A DNA stretch of 64,000 bases from positions 59,965,555-60,029,554 of the forward strand of contig NC_092232.1 in the NCBI RefSeq assembly GCF_036320965.1, in the 5' to 3' direction. The translations under genes and the position numbers were made by a program. This stretch comes from Panulirus ornatus (Eukaryota > Arthropoda > Malacostraca > Decapoda > Palinuridae). The notes beneath the pieces were generated by a model. It was not told where the DNA came from and did not search any database. It saw only the letters and a list, made by a program, of their open reading frames with translations. Shown here in pieces: positions 21,378 to 31,849 of the stretch. Each line of letters begins with the position of its first letter. Within the stretch, counting starts at the first letter, position 1.

Positions 21378-22310
21378 TCAATACTTGGTATAACCTCCTC
21401 CCGTTGCCAACACTTCATTGAGCCTTCGAGGCATGGATGCCACTAACGTCTGCGTTAAGTTCCTACCAGAAGGGCTTCGTAGATGTTCCCATGCTTGTAA
21501 AGCATCATTTACGACTGTAGCACGACATCGATGTTGTCGGTCAGGCAGGCCTTTCTGCATGGCCGCCCATACGTGCTCTATCGGGTTGAGATCAGGCGAT
21601 TTTGCAGGATGTGGCAACACTGTTATACGTGGATGGCGAGCATACCACGCCTTTACAACCCTGGATGTGTGAACTGGGCTGTTATCTTGGACGAGGTAAA
21701 ATGGCTCCGGCTGTGGAAACAGCATAGCCCCCACTGAAGGTAGCAGGACCTCCTCCAGTATCTCAACGTATCTAGGTCTGGTCAACTGGCCAGGCCCGAC
21801 ATCCACCAACTCACCGACACCAGCACCATGGATGGATCCAACCAAATAGTCCTGCACTGACGCGCGCGCCCACTCCTCCTGCTACCCACCACATGTTGTG
21901 TCTCGTATCTGGTTATATAAAATGTATAAAATTACGTAAGACACGCGTGTGTCTTAATCATATTAGTGCAACTGTTGCTGCAATATAGATTAAGATAATA
22001 ACTAAGTAAATTAAAAATATTAACTAACTTAATATATAATAATTATTTATCATGATATCACATCGTAAATGGAGATTATTGCTACAGTATTTACATATGC
22101 CGTATAAAGTGATCATGATCACTGTTATTCACTTAAAAAATAATGAGTGTGCATAACTCCAATGTAATACTGCAGCACAACAGGACGTTTCAAGCAGCAA
22201 ACCACTGTGGTGGCCGTGGCACCATGGTTTCAAAGCACTTCCGGAACGGTTGTTCAAGTTGGCCTCACCATAAATTGTCATTATAAAATGGAAAATATGT
22301 TATATAGCAT

Positions 22311-22395
<85 letters not shown>

Positions 22396-23013
22396 CAGAC
22401 AGACAGAGAAAGAGCTAACCTGGTGTTAGGATGCCGCCAAACATGTTTGTTTGCAGGGGGACCATCGCTGCAGAAGGTTTTTTCATCACAAAAGATGACG
22501 TTCTCCCAAAACTGATGTGGCTTGTCCGCATACTCCAACGCATACTCCACCCTGCTCTCCATGTTTGCCTCACTTAACACAGGTTTTGTTGCTGGTATGC
22601 GACCACGTAGCCCCTCAGAGTGATGTCTGTTTCGGACAGTTTGAGGCGTGCACTGCAGACCAAGAGTATCCCGAATGTTGCTAGCGTCGGGCGTGAAGGG
22701 GGCGTGAGCAGTAATGGCAGCTGCTATGGCCTAGGGAAAGGATGACATATTGCAAATATAACATGTGATGTGGTTGTTTACATAACATCAAGTGGTCCAG
22801 TATACCTATATATGCAACATCATTACCTGGGGTTGTGCAAGGTGGGCGCCCACGCCGATGCCTGTTGTCTGTGTTGCCCAACTCTGCCTGTCGGTGAATC
22901 CATCGTGCTACGGTTGACCGGTGAATACCAAGACGTCTCCCAATTTCAGAGTCGATGTAGCCCTCATTATGAAGCTGTAGAATAGCTTCACGTGTCGCTT
23001 GTGAGGTCTCCAT
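21378..23013 (-). pseudogene. Tc1/mariner-type transposase gene with two apparent introns, one frameshift
   Basis: Transposase that would cut and paste a Tc1-like transposon. Exon 1 (23013-22827) starts METSQATREAIL and has an HTH (EIGRRLGIHRSTVARWI) and a GRPP hook. Intron 1 is 22826-22724 (GTAATG...ATAG, 103 bp). Exon 2 (22723-22420) carries the second DNA-binding part (TPQTVRNRHHSEGLRGR) and the first catalytic Asp (VIFCDEKTF). Intron 2 is 22419-21909 (GTTAGC...ACCAG, 511 bp, holds a TG/CA microsatellite). Exon 3 starts RYETQHVVGSRRSGRA and has the second Asp (VQDNSPVHTS) and the Glu (SPDLNPIEHVW), with 35 residues between them by my count. All junctions are in phase. A net 2 bp indel in a GC run near 21860 breaks exon 3. 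AATAAA follows the stop directly. The length, ~340 codons, is normal for the family. I could not find the transposon ends. Confidence 0.75.
22321..22386. repeat. (TG)n microsatellite inside intron 2 of the Tc1-like gene
   Basis: A ~65 bp TG run followed by GAGA/GACA repeats. It lies wholly between the inferred donor and acceptor sites. Confidence 0.9.
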
Positions 23014-23059
23014 GGTAAAATTAGATATACCACAAAAACAACCTTTCGACATTGGCTCG

Positions 23060-23680
23060 CAGTGAACTTCTCCCCGCGCTGTTTCATTGTTTCAAAAATA
23101 TATCGCATGTCTCATTACATTTCCTGCATGGACAAGAAATGGCGGTGTAAGATAACCTTTATGGACTGCCACGAACCCAGATGTGCTATAGAATAATACA
23201 ATATCAATAGTAAAACATATTCTTCCCAAATTACACCTATACAATATGAAGCTATTGTGTTTACCTGGCATCACATTGAGGTATGCTGCAGCTACCACAT
23301 GCCCCCGGGGGTTGCCGCATATAGCTGTATGTGTCTCACAGCTATATTACACACACCAATTCAAAAGTAGGGGTTCGTACTGCCTTGTATGATGTAATTT
23401 TATTGTTAATAATATAATGCCGCTCTTGTGGCACGTAACTTACATGGGTCTAGCATAGGACTCTGGAAACCTGTGGCTTCCAGGCACGTATACCAACCCT
23501 ACCGGCATGGTACAACGTCTTCAGACCCCCTCTGCGCGATAGTTTTTTTGTTGTGTGTACAGTAAAGGAACCCTACCCATTTTTACTCTCCGTATTAACG
23601 TTATTCATTTTTCCGTTCTTTGTCCTATAAGAAAACCTTCATATACAAACAACAAGAGTGACAAGCTTATACATCTACTT
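23060..23680. other. No recognisable gene; possible outer part of the Tc1-like transposon
   Basis: Sequence 5' of the transposase gene. A transposon end would be expected here but I could not pair it with a mate near 21.3 kb. Confidence 0.3.
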
Positions 23681-23687
23681 TCCATAA

Positions 23688-24300
23688 TGGCTGGCAAAGA
23701 ATCCCCGGAATCCCGCCCGTCTCTGTCTGCTGTCAACGAGGGCTCAGGCAGCAGCAGTGACGCCCCTCCCAACACCTTGGCCCATCTAAATGACTGATCT
23801 GATTTGTGCCGCTCTCACCGACTAGTTTATTGTGCTCACTATGAAGAAATAATGCTCATATTTCATTCATGTTACCAACATTATCGGTCATTCTATTAAC
23901 CTTTCTTCTGTTGAGCACCATCTGGCCAGTATTTCTAATATACTAGTCCTTCTGTCTGACACTCAGTTGTCTAACAACTGTGTTTTCAATAACCATTTAA
24001 CATTTCTAACAATAATCATTTACATTGTCGTTACAAAGGAAGTCTGTGCTTCTTCCAAAATCAACCGGCCATTTGCACGTCTCTTGAACCTAGAATGTCT
24101 AGACACTGACGTTATCTGGTTGAGAATCTGTCTCCCAACCAACACTTCTGTTTTCACCTCCTGCTCTCCTGACTCTTCACACTGTATATCTTTCTTTGTC
24201 TATATTTCCTCCACGAGGCAGCGACATTCTCTCATCCTCAAGCGGAGGTTCTCTACTTGGGAGGTTTTAGCGCACATCACAGAGAACAGTTGGAAGGTCC
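23688..24300 (+). mobile_element. Jockey-superfamily LINE relic (start of ORF and endonuclease fragment)
   Basis: An ATG frame at 23688 (MAGKESPESRPSLSAVNEGS) is followed by broken frames that read like a LINE endonuclease. Examples are DVIWLRICLPTNT near 24110 and then HPQAEVLYLGGFSAHHREQL near 24235-24290, which corresponds to the GDFNAHH motif with Asp and Asn lost. Stops and frame changes occur throughout. It ends at the TA/TG microsatellite at 24308. Confidence 0.5.
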
Positions 24301-24306
24301 ATACGC

Positions 24307-24307
<1 letters not shown>

Positions 24308-24402
<95 letters not shown>
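24308..24402. repeat. (TA)n(TG)n compound microsatellite
   Basis: About 28 TA then about 18 TG units, directly abutting the 5' end of the short RTE-derived element. Confidence 0.95.
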
Positions 24403-24636
24403 CCCTGGGGATAGGGGAGAAAGAATACTTCTCACGTATTCCCTGCGTGTCGTAGAAGGCGACTAAAAGGGAAGGGAGCTGGGGGCTGGAAATCCTCCCT
24501 CTCTTTTTTTTTTTTTTCTCCAAAGGAAGGAGCAGAGAAGGGGGCTGGATGAGGATCTTTCCTCAGAGGCCCAGTCCTCTGTTCTTAACGCTACCTCGCT
24601 GTCGCGGGAAATGGCGAATAGTATGAAAGAAAGAAA
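24403..24636 (+). mobile_element. Short RTE-derived non-autonomous element (SINE-like), copy 1
   Basis: It starts CCCTGGGGATAGGGGAGAAA, the same as the 5' end of the near-full RTE (37693 on minus), and ends CGCTACCTCGCTGTCGCGGGA followed by AATGGCGAATAGT and an A-rich stretch. The CGCTACCTCGCT...GCGGGA block is also the 3' end of the RTE. So it combines RTE 5' and 3' ends in ~230 bp. Confidence 0.7.
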
Positions 24637-24639
24637 ATA

Positions 24640-24644
24640 TGTGT

Positions 24645-24697
<53 letters not shown>

Positions 24698-24712
24698 TGT
24701 GTGCGCGCGCAT
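24640..24712. repeat. (TG)n microsatellite
   Basis: It follows the A-rich tail of the SINE-like element, with TATG variants and a GCGCGC end. Confidence 0.95.
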
Positions 24713-25399
24713 GTTTGTTTGATTGTTTGTTTTCCACGCACAATAATTTGGAGAGAAAATGAGTAAGGAAAAAGAAATTAGTGTGAGAAGAAACAGGACA
24801 TGGTACGCATCCTAAATATGAGTGAGGTAAAGCTATGAAGGGAGAGATGAAGACCATGGATGAACAAAGTGGGGTTTGTGTACATGAGACGGATGTTAAC
24901 ATGCAAGACCGTATGGAAGTGCAGTGAGAATATTCTGCCTCGGTCACCCTTCCAAACAGTAGAAGAGAGAAATGGACATATACAAAGTGGCAAATTCTCT
25001 TGTCAAACCTACGTCTCTCAGACAACATCTGACATAGTTACTTTGTCATTATCCTTAGAACATTCTATTTAGCTTTCGAGTCTGATTTCTCCTCCCCTAA
25101 GGACTTCCGTAACCATTGCAGCTTCTCCCTTACTATCAAAGCAATAAATGGATGAATCCATTTGCTTTTAGCTCAGTAATGGCCTATAGCCGCTTGTGTC
25201 CTTGGCACATTGGATACAGCCTCATAGATGCAATTTGTTGCTATGTTCTCTGACATCAGACTGTGGATGATACAAGGCACAAACACGCTGTATAACCTGT
25301 TAATGAATAATGCTTCTCTTGATTGTTATCAATTTTTTCAATGGGTAGAATATGCGTACACCTGGTGGTTGTTTTGAAGAATTTGCTTTAGAGAAATGT

Positions 25400-26510
25400 A
25401 TACAAAGAGTAAAATTTGTGTGTGGCATTTACTGATCTGGAAAACGCGTATGGTGGGGCTGATTTAGATGCCTTATAGAAGGTTATACGATAATATGTAG
25501 CAGGAGGACGTTTACTAGATGCAGCGGCTGTTATTAGGAGAGCAAGGCATATGTGATGGGAGGAAAATGGGTGATTCTAAATGTAGACGGATCTTTGCCA
25601 AGGGTTTCTGATGTTAACATGGGTGTTTAACCCGTTTATGGATGCTGTGGTGAGGGAGATTAGTACGAGGGTCATACTGTATCTATAGTATGTTGAGTAT
25701 TGGGTTGGCTGGGAGATGAGCCAGCGGTTGTTTGCAGATGATATAGCTCAGGTGGCAGATTCCAGTAATAAATTACAAAAGCTAGCGTATGAATTAGTGT
25801 ATGAATTGAGAGTTTATGTTAGTAAGATTGAGGTTATGTGGTTTAACAGAGGGGAAGATAGACTGGTCTGAGTGCATGTTTGAGTGATGAGAACATAGAA
25901 GTGGAGTGTTTTAGATACATGAGATGGATATGGGGGGATTCAAGTGATCCATTGGGTGAGTGAGGGGCCAAAGTTCCACGGTGCAATATGGACTATGTGT
26001 AAAGAAAATTCATTGTGTGTGAGGGTGAAGATTATTATGTTTGACGGTATTATAGTCCCGATAGTGTTGTGTGGGTGCGAGTCTTGAGCCCTAAATGCAA
26101 AAGAATGGAGAAATGTGAGTGTGTTGGAAATGAAGATCTGAGTAACAACGTGTGGCGTAAGAAGGGTTGTTCATGTGAGGAAAGACAATGTAAGAGAGAG
26201 GTGCGGTAGTCATCGTAAACGGTGTATGATTGACGAAGCTGAATGCGGTGTACTGAAACGGTTTAGGTATATGTAAAAAACTAATGAAAAGAAACTGATA
26301 AAGAGGACATACTTGTCAAAAGACGAGGGAACAGAATGACTGAAGAGCCTGAAAAGGAGATGGAAGGAGTGAAAAAGGGTTTAAGTTATCTGGGTCAGGA
26401 CATGCAAGAGGGTGAGAGGTGTGCAAGGTACAATTTGAGCGATGTGGAGTTGAGGGAGCTACATGCTGTCATTGGGCTGAACTAGGATATATGATAAGAT
26501 CAGGGGTATG
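25400..26510 (+). mobile_element. Old RTE-type LINE relic
   Basis: The plus strand, in broken frames, reads like the RTE RT domain: TDLENAYGGADLDAL near 25430, NPFMDAVVREISTRV near 25630, then LFADDIAQVADSSNKLQKL near 25730-25790 (FADD catalytic motif), and EAECGVLKRF-type tail near 26240. It has many stops and is much more diverged than the copies at 31.9-37.7 kb. Confidence 0.65.
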
Positions 26511-26519
26511 CTATATGTG

Positions 26520-27360
26520 GTACTACTATAAAAGGAAGAATATCTCTGCCTAAAATGACTGTATACACTTGATCGCCTGAGACGTCATCCATTAACCATT
26601 ACCTCAGCAGACACATATATCATTTCAACTTCGCTCCAGTTTCGTAAAACTTGACTCATCGGAAAAACATTAGGCCACTTTAGATGTAGTAATGATGTCT
26701 TCTTCTTACGTTATCATTTTAATGGTCTGGTTATAGTGCGCTCTCTTACTGTGTCTGATCTGGGAGAGCCACCCTTCTTTACTACAGCCATCATCCATTA
26801 TACATTATACCGTAATACACATTCATGTCTGAGTTTCCTTACATGATTACTCCAGACCGACAAGTCTTATAACTTACTGATTCTTTCCTGTGGTATTCTA
26901 CGTGTCAACATATGTTAGTAGTTACAGAGTAACAACAAAGTCATAAATGCTATTTGTGTCTACATTTCATGAATGTTTGCGGTAATATGATGCCTCAAGA
27001 AGTATGAGAATGTCACTAGAGCAAAAACTAACAGCCAGCGGGAGGTTGTGGGCATACAGAAATATCTCTGTAGATAGATATGTGAAGAGATAGATTCATG
27101 TGGCGTACTATGACTATCTTCTTTGTGCGTATTTCTAGATTCTCACATACCCACGATATGGGTTGTCTAAGCATATCCTTACTACTCCTGGGAAGAGTAA
27201 CATAACACCATCACCAGGATGATCTAGATCATCAGTGTACAATATGTATTGTCACTTGAGACGCTGATCACTTCACAGGATCCCCTGCGTTAAGAATGGA
27301 TCATTTCTATTATTATCGTCAGTAGTATTGTCATTATTATAATTATCATTCCTATTACAC
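26520..27360. other. No recognisable feature
   Basis: No long frames, repeats or RNA-like folds noticed. Confidence 0.5.
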
Positions 27361-27366
27361 GTAAGT

Positions 27367-27370
<4 letters not shown>

Positions 27371-27447
<77 letters not shown>

Positions 27448-27489
27448 TACACACACACACACACACACCTCCACACCCACACAAACCCA

Positions 27490-27545
<56 letters not shown>
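27371..27545. repeat. (CA)n microsatellite, ~175 bp
   Basis: CA dinucleotides with AA and CC interruptions. The cysteine/valine frames on minus are shadows. Confidence 0.95.
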
Positions 27546-27549
<4 letters not shown>

Positions 27550-27759
27550 TCACATACATAGGAAGGAATGGTTTGGTAAAAGATGATAAAAAGCAAAAAA
27601 ATTTAAAATTGTCGTGACGAAGATATAGACGGCACTCCAGCCAGCTAGCATTTGCAAGGTGCAAGAGAGCAAAGAACGAGTATATCAGGATAAAAACAAG
27701 GAATTAAGAATCTTTGAAATGAATATTTTGGAAGGATCGATAAAATCTACAACTTTTCC

Positions 27760-29330
27760 AAAAACTCATTAGGTTGTCAGATAACAACTAATTACACTAA
27801 GAAATTCAGAAGGAAGAAGACGATGTAAGGATACTCGAGGAACTGAGTAACAAATTCAAAAGATTTTCCCCATTAGAAAACATTGTGGCAACAACACCAG
27901 TGGGCTGGAATTAGGAGATTTTAGAAAACATTGAGATATCTAGAAAAGATTAACAGAATTCTAGGTGTTGACCCGTATGAGATTCATGGAACTGATGAAG
28001 TCTTACCACAGTGCTGAAGATGTATGCATATATTCCAGATAAACCTCTGGAAAAGCTGCTCAAGATGTCGCTGTATAGAGACAAAATACCAAAAGAGTGG
28101 AAAAGGACATTATTCCTGTCTATAATTAACGAAACCCGAAAGAGGCAATGAACTACAAGCTGGTCTCAAATGGGAAGTTTGGTTTGTAAGGCTTAGAAAA
28201 GATAATGACAAAGCAAATGAATGACTTTCTAAAGAGGAAAAATTACTCATGTGATGAACAATGTACAAAAGGTAAGGCTGAGTGGATGTTTGTATCTTGA
28301 CTGCCAGAACGCTTGACACTGTGTCACATGGGAGGCTGATTAGGAGACTGGATCACCAGGCAGAAGTATGGGGAAACACATTCAGTGGACAGAAAATTAT
28401 CTTAGTGAAAGTGAACAAAGAACACATGACAGAGGAGCTCTCTCATAATGGGTTGAGGTCACCAGCCGAGTGCCGCAGGGTTTTGGTTTGGAACCATTAC
28501 TCTTCTTGACCCATGGTAATGACTTGCCAGAGGATATAGACTCTTATTTGAATATGTTTGCACCAGATACAAAGGACATTCGCGAAATGAAAAGCACGGA
28601 TGATTGCATCAACTTACAAAAAGAACTCGACAGACTCCAAAATTTGTCTGATATCTGAATGATGAAGTTTAAAAACTCGAGTAAATATAAACCAGTGAGA
28701 ATGGATCGTAGTGAGGGAAGGCCTCGCTGTGGTTATCATCGAACAGAAAAAAAGCTACAGTAAGCTAGTTGACATTGTCCCTGGCCTGTCGCAAATGTCC
28801 TACCTAAGGGGAGTAGTTAAGGACACAAACTGTCTGCTGGTAAGTACTAGAATTCCACTGAAGTTCAGGGATAAGACAGTTTTGAAAACCTGTTCACATC
28901 AGACAGAAAACCGAAACAAAAATAACATTCTCAATTTCAGTCACAACACCTAGAGAAGAAGAGAGGCAATGGAGATGGTTCAGAGGATAGTAAGAAAAAA
29001 TTACTAGAGTTAGAGAGATACGTTACAGGGAAAGGCTGGAGGCACTAGAATTGATTTTTCTCTTTAAAAGTTCATATCTCTTGGACATCTGTTATTCTAC
29101 CCTTGAGCAATGGACTACAGTCCCTTTAAAGAACTAACTACCAGTGTCTAATGAGTCTGATGAATGTGTTTCCCTGAACAGTGTATGTACTTCATTAGTA
29201 GTTGTGAATGTCATTGAACACAAAGCCACTGAACTGCACCCCAGTGCCACGACTAGAGAAAAATGACAGCAGCCTTAGGCTCTCGGTTTGGTTGTGGGAT
29301 GGGTCCATACAAGGGTAGATCGAGGGAGAT
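27760..29330 (+). mobile_element. CR1/L2-like LINE relic
   Basis: In broken plus-strand frames: IPDKPLEKLLKMSLYRDKIP then PKEWKRT near 28030-28110, KEAMNYKLVSNGKFGL near 28140-28190, FLKRKNYSCDEQ near 28230, GNDLPEDIDSYLNMFAPDTK near 28515-28575 (FADD changed to FAPD), then CINLQKELDRLQNLSDI and MMKFKNSSKYK. Further on are the C-terminal features RYRERLEALELIFL near 29020 and NDSSLRLSVWLW near 29265. This order matches CR1-type RT thumb and tail. It has many stops and is inactive. Confidence 0.7.
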
Positions 29331-29496
29331 CAACCGGTGGTTGAATTTGACGTCTGACTTGTTCCATATTTGACTAGAATTACTGAATTAGTGGATTATA
29401 AAACTTTGAAACAATATACATGCATACTGAAGAACACACCAGCAGTACAACTCTACTTTGAAACAATCAATCTAGATATGCCAAGTAGGTTTCCAA

Positions 29497-29569
29497 GCCT
29501 GGGTAGCGCATTAGGCAACGCATGAGTCTCATAATCTCAAGGTCGTGAGTTCGATCCTCACTTGGGGTA
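29497..29569 (+). tRNA. tRNA-Met-like (CAT) gene or pseudogene
   Basis: 73 nt, starting GCCTGGGTAGCGCATTAGGC, with anticodon loop CTCATAA and T arm GTGAGTTCGATCCTCAC. The D, anticodon and T arms are good, but the acceptor stem (GCCTGGG against TTGGGGT) pairs poorly with one G-G mismatch and several wobbles. This suggests decay or a tRNA-derived SINE head. No clear T run follows. Confidence 0.55.
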
Positions 29570-30208
29570 GTTTTCGGACTTTCATGTCTGGTGAACAAGA
29601 TGCAAGTATTGTGGTAGATATATTATTGGAAGCATTGTGTCTTACCTCATAGTGTAGAATCATTATCAAGTTGTCTTGTTCTTATGTAACTGATCACTCC
29701 AACTGCAGAAAAGGAACCCAGATTTCCAGTGCCAGATTAACGCATGGGCCACCTCGGCCCGGGTCTTGGACTCCGGCCTTACAGGGGCCTCGCTGGTCAT
29801 CCAGGTAAAAAAGATGCAGCTCGGAAAACTGGTGGAACAGAGGCTGGTATGCAGTATACAATATGGTGGCAAAATTTGACATAAGACATATTTCATAGAA
29901 TCTGTGGAGACAGCAAATATCACCTGGTCCTGGGCCTCACTAAACATTAATCTAGCTCTGCAGGTCCCTGACTGGAAGCCAAATATCTTAACCGTGAAAC
30001 TGTATTGATTCCTTCACTTACTCCTCGTTCACTTACTGACCCACTCACTCATTCAGTTTCTCTCTTTTGGTCCTCGTGACAGGGTTTCTCGGACTCACTC
30101 ACCAAGAGTAATCAGGAGTCACTACAACACAAGCTTTTATTGTAAAAATTTATGTTTCGGTTAGTTGATGATAACGTACTTGATAACTATTGTATTCATT
30201 TACTTAGA

Positions 30209-30209
<1 letters not shown>

Positions 30210-30259
<50 letters not shown>
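30210..30259. repeat. (TC)n microsatellite
   Basis: About 25 TC units, just 3' of the tRNA-Glu gene on the minus strand. Confidence 0.95.
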
Positions 30260-30260
<1 letters not shown>

Positions 30261-30273
30261 AGAAGAAAATCCT

Positions 30274-30344
30274 TCCCATGCCGGGAATCGAACCCGGGCC
30301 TCCTGGGTGAAAGCCAGGTATCCTAGCCACTAGACCACACGGGA
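30274..30344 (-). tRNA. tRNA-Glu (TTC anticodon)
   Basis: The minus strand starts TCCCGTGTGGTCTAGTGGCT and ends GGTTCGATTCCCGGCATGGGA. The anticodon stem CCTGG/CCAGG encloses the loop CTTTCAC, so the anticodon is TTC. The acceptor pairs fully (one G-T wobble). A TTTTCTT run follows within ~10 nt as a Pol III terminator. This is the most normal-looking functional gene in the window. Confidence 0.9.
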
Positions 30345-30482
30345 CTGGAAGGGTCATGTGTGTGCCTATGTGAACATCGCTCACCCACTCACTATTTCAT
30401 CCATTCTCTCTGTTCTCTGGAGCGTATGGTTATTCACCCAAGGTTCTGTAATGATAATCAGTTACCTACCGAATCTATTACT

Positions 30483-30483
<1 letters not shown>

Positions 30484-30523
<40 letters not shown>

Positions 30524-30540
30524 CACACACACACACAAAC
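30484..30540. repeat. (CA)n microsatellite with adjacent RTE scrap
   Basis: The CA run is followed at ~30565-30625 by a short RTE-like piece (CTCTTCCGTACG...CTATAGTCCACGCTTCGCA) matching the tail of the RTE RT region, minus orientation. Confidence 0.7.
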
Positions 30541-30649
30541 ATATCAACCATTTCATTTCAAACACAACCATCCTCTTCCGTACGTTTTCATCTATAGTCC
30601 ACGCTTCGCATTTAGAGCAGTGTAATAGTTAGCATTACTAATCATGAGT

Positions 30650-30790
30650 CAGCAGGGGCCAGCCCGGGGTAGGACATGCATGGGTTTGAATCCTCGGTGT
30701 GGCAGTCAGTTGACCCAACTCAAGTGTCCATCCTTCCCTCGGGACTGGTCAATAATTGGGTACCTGGCTTATGGTGTGAATCTGCCTCTG
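30650..30790 (+). mobile_element. tRNA-derived SINE
   Basis: A tRNA-like head ends in the B-box-like GGGTTTGAATCCTCGGTGTG. It is followed by a body with CAGTCAGTTGACCCAACTCA, GTGTCCATCC, GGGACTGGTCAATAATTGGG and TACCTGGCTTA, then a microsatellite tail at 30787. This structure (Pol III head, unrelated body, simple-repeat tail) is typical of SINEs. Confidence 0.6.
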
Positions 30791-30924
30791 TATGTGTGTG
30801 TGTGTGTGTATGTGTGTGTGTGTGTGTCTGTGTGTCTGTGAGTGTGTGTGTGTGTACATGCACAAACAGGAACAAAGACTCAGTACATATGTACTATTCA
30901 CATGAAACAGATGGAAACAATCAC

Positions 30925-31190
30925 CACTGGCCGTATGAGACACGAACCTAGACCATCGAAATGATACACCAGTGAGCTACTCCGCTCGTCCACCACGGGA
31001 CAAAAGCATTCCATAGACCAGCCTATGGTCCAGTGGGATCGCCCGTTACCTCACCTCACGTTAACTCTCACTGGATCATAGGCTGGTCAGAGGTGGCAGC
31101 TCCCGTGGTGGCCGAGCGGTTTAGCTCACAACACTGTCATTTCGATGGCCAAGGTTCCAGTCCCGTGCGTTCAGTGGTGACGGTTTACAT
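30925..31190. repeat. Head-to-head pair of tRNA-Ser/Leu-like SINE units
   Basis: Minus strand from 31001 downward reads GTCCCGTGGTGGACGAGCGG...TTCGATGGTCTAGGTTCGTG. Plus strand from 31100 reads TCCCGTGGTGGCCGAGCGGT...TTCGATGGCCAAGGTTCCAG. Between them is a shorter inverted pair, GACCAGCCTATGGTCCAGTG and CACTGGATCATAGGCTGGTC, around a ~35 bp centre. The whole is an imperfect palindrome. Confidence 0.65.
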
Positions 31191-31199
31191 ATACATATA

Positions 31200-31840
31200 T
31201 TCATAAAAAAAGAGCTCAAAGCATACACCTGGTGCACATACTTGGTCGTACTAAACCACACTAGGTGTGAGGCGGCTGGTTTGTCTAAGGCCAGAACTTG
31301 GGCCCCGGAATATCGTTGGTCCAGCACTAAACACATTATGCAGGATGGTTGTGTGTTGATGTGTAGGCGTTTGTTTGTCTGTTTATCTTGCCTAGATATG
31401 CCTGCCTGACTGTTCACTTCGATTACCATTAATTACACGGGTCAAATGACATGACAATGCATCCATCAAGAGTATCAGTCTCCCAGGTTTCCTTTAATAA
31501 TTCATCGTATTTCTGAAGCTTAAGGTTCAATATATGAGAAGCTAATGACCTTCATTATCTCTAGTAAAGATAACACTGTGCTACTACCAGTCATCTATGC
31601 CAACAGGTCTCATATCCTTCAGTTGTAAAGGACAGTCATCAATTATGTCTTGAGGACTCACAAAACCTTATGTGGCTGTACACAGTATAATTGGTTGCAT
31701 CATTCTTGTATCATAAGGAATTATCATGAGTGATAGATCATAAGAGCAGGATGAAATGAATATAGATTCTTAATGGTGCGTAAGTGTGTATCACCAACAT
31801 CAATACCATCGCAGTTGACATGGTCTTTATCATAAAGATA
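31200..31840. other. No recognisable feature
   Basis: No long frames or repeats noticed. Confidence 0.45.
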
Positions 31841-31849
31841 CGATATATA

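Noticed and set aside
27290..27664. Cysteine/valine-rich 124 aa ORF on minus
   Set aside because: (CA)n microsatellite translation. The same applies to the long C/V frames at 33445-33870.
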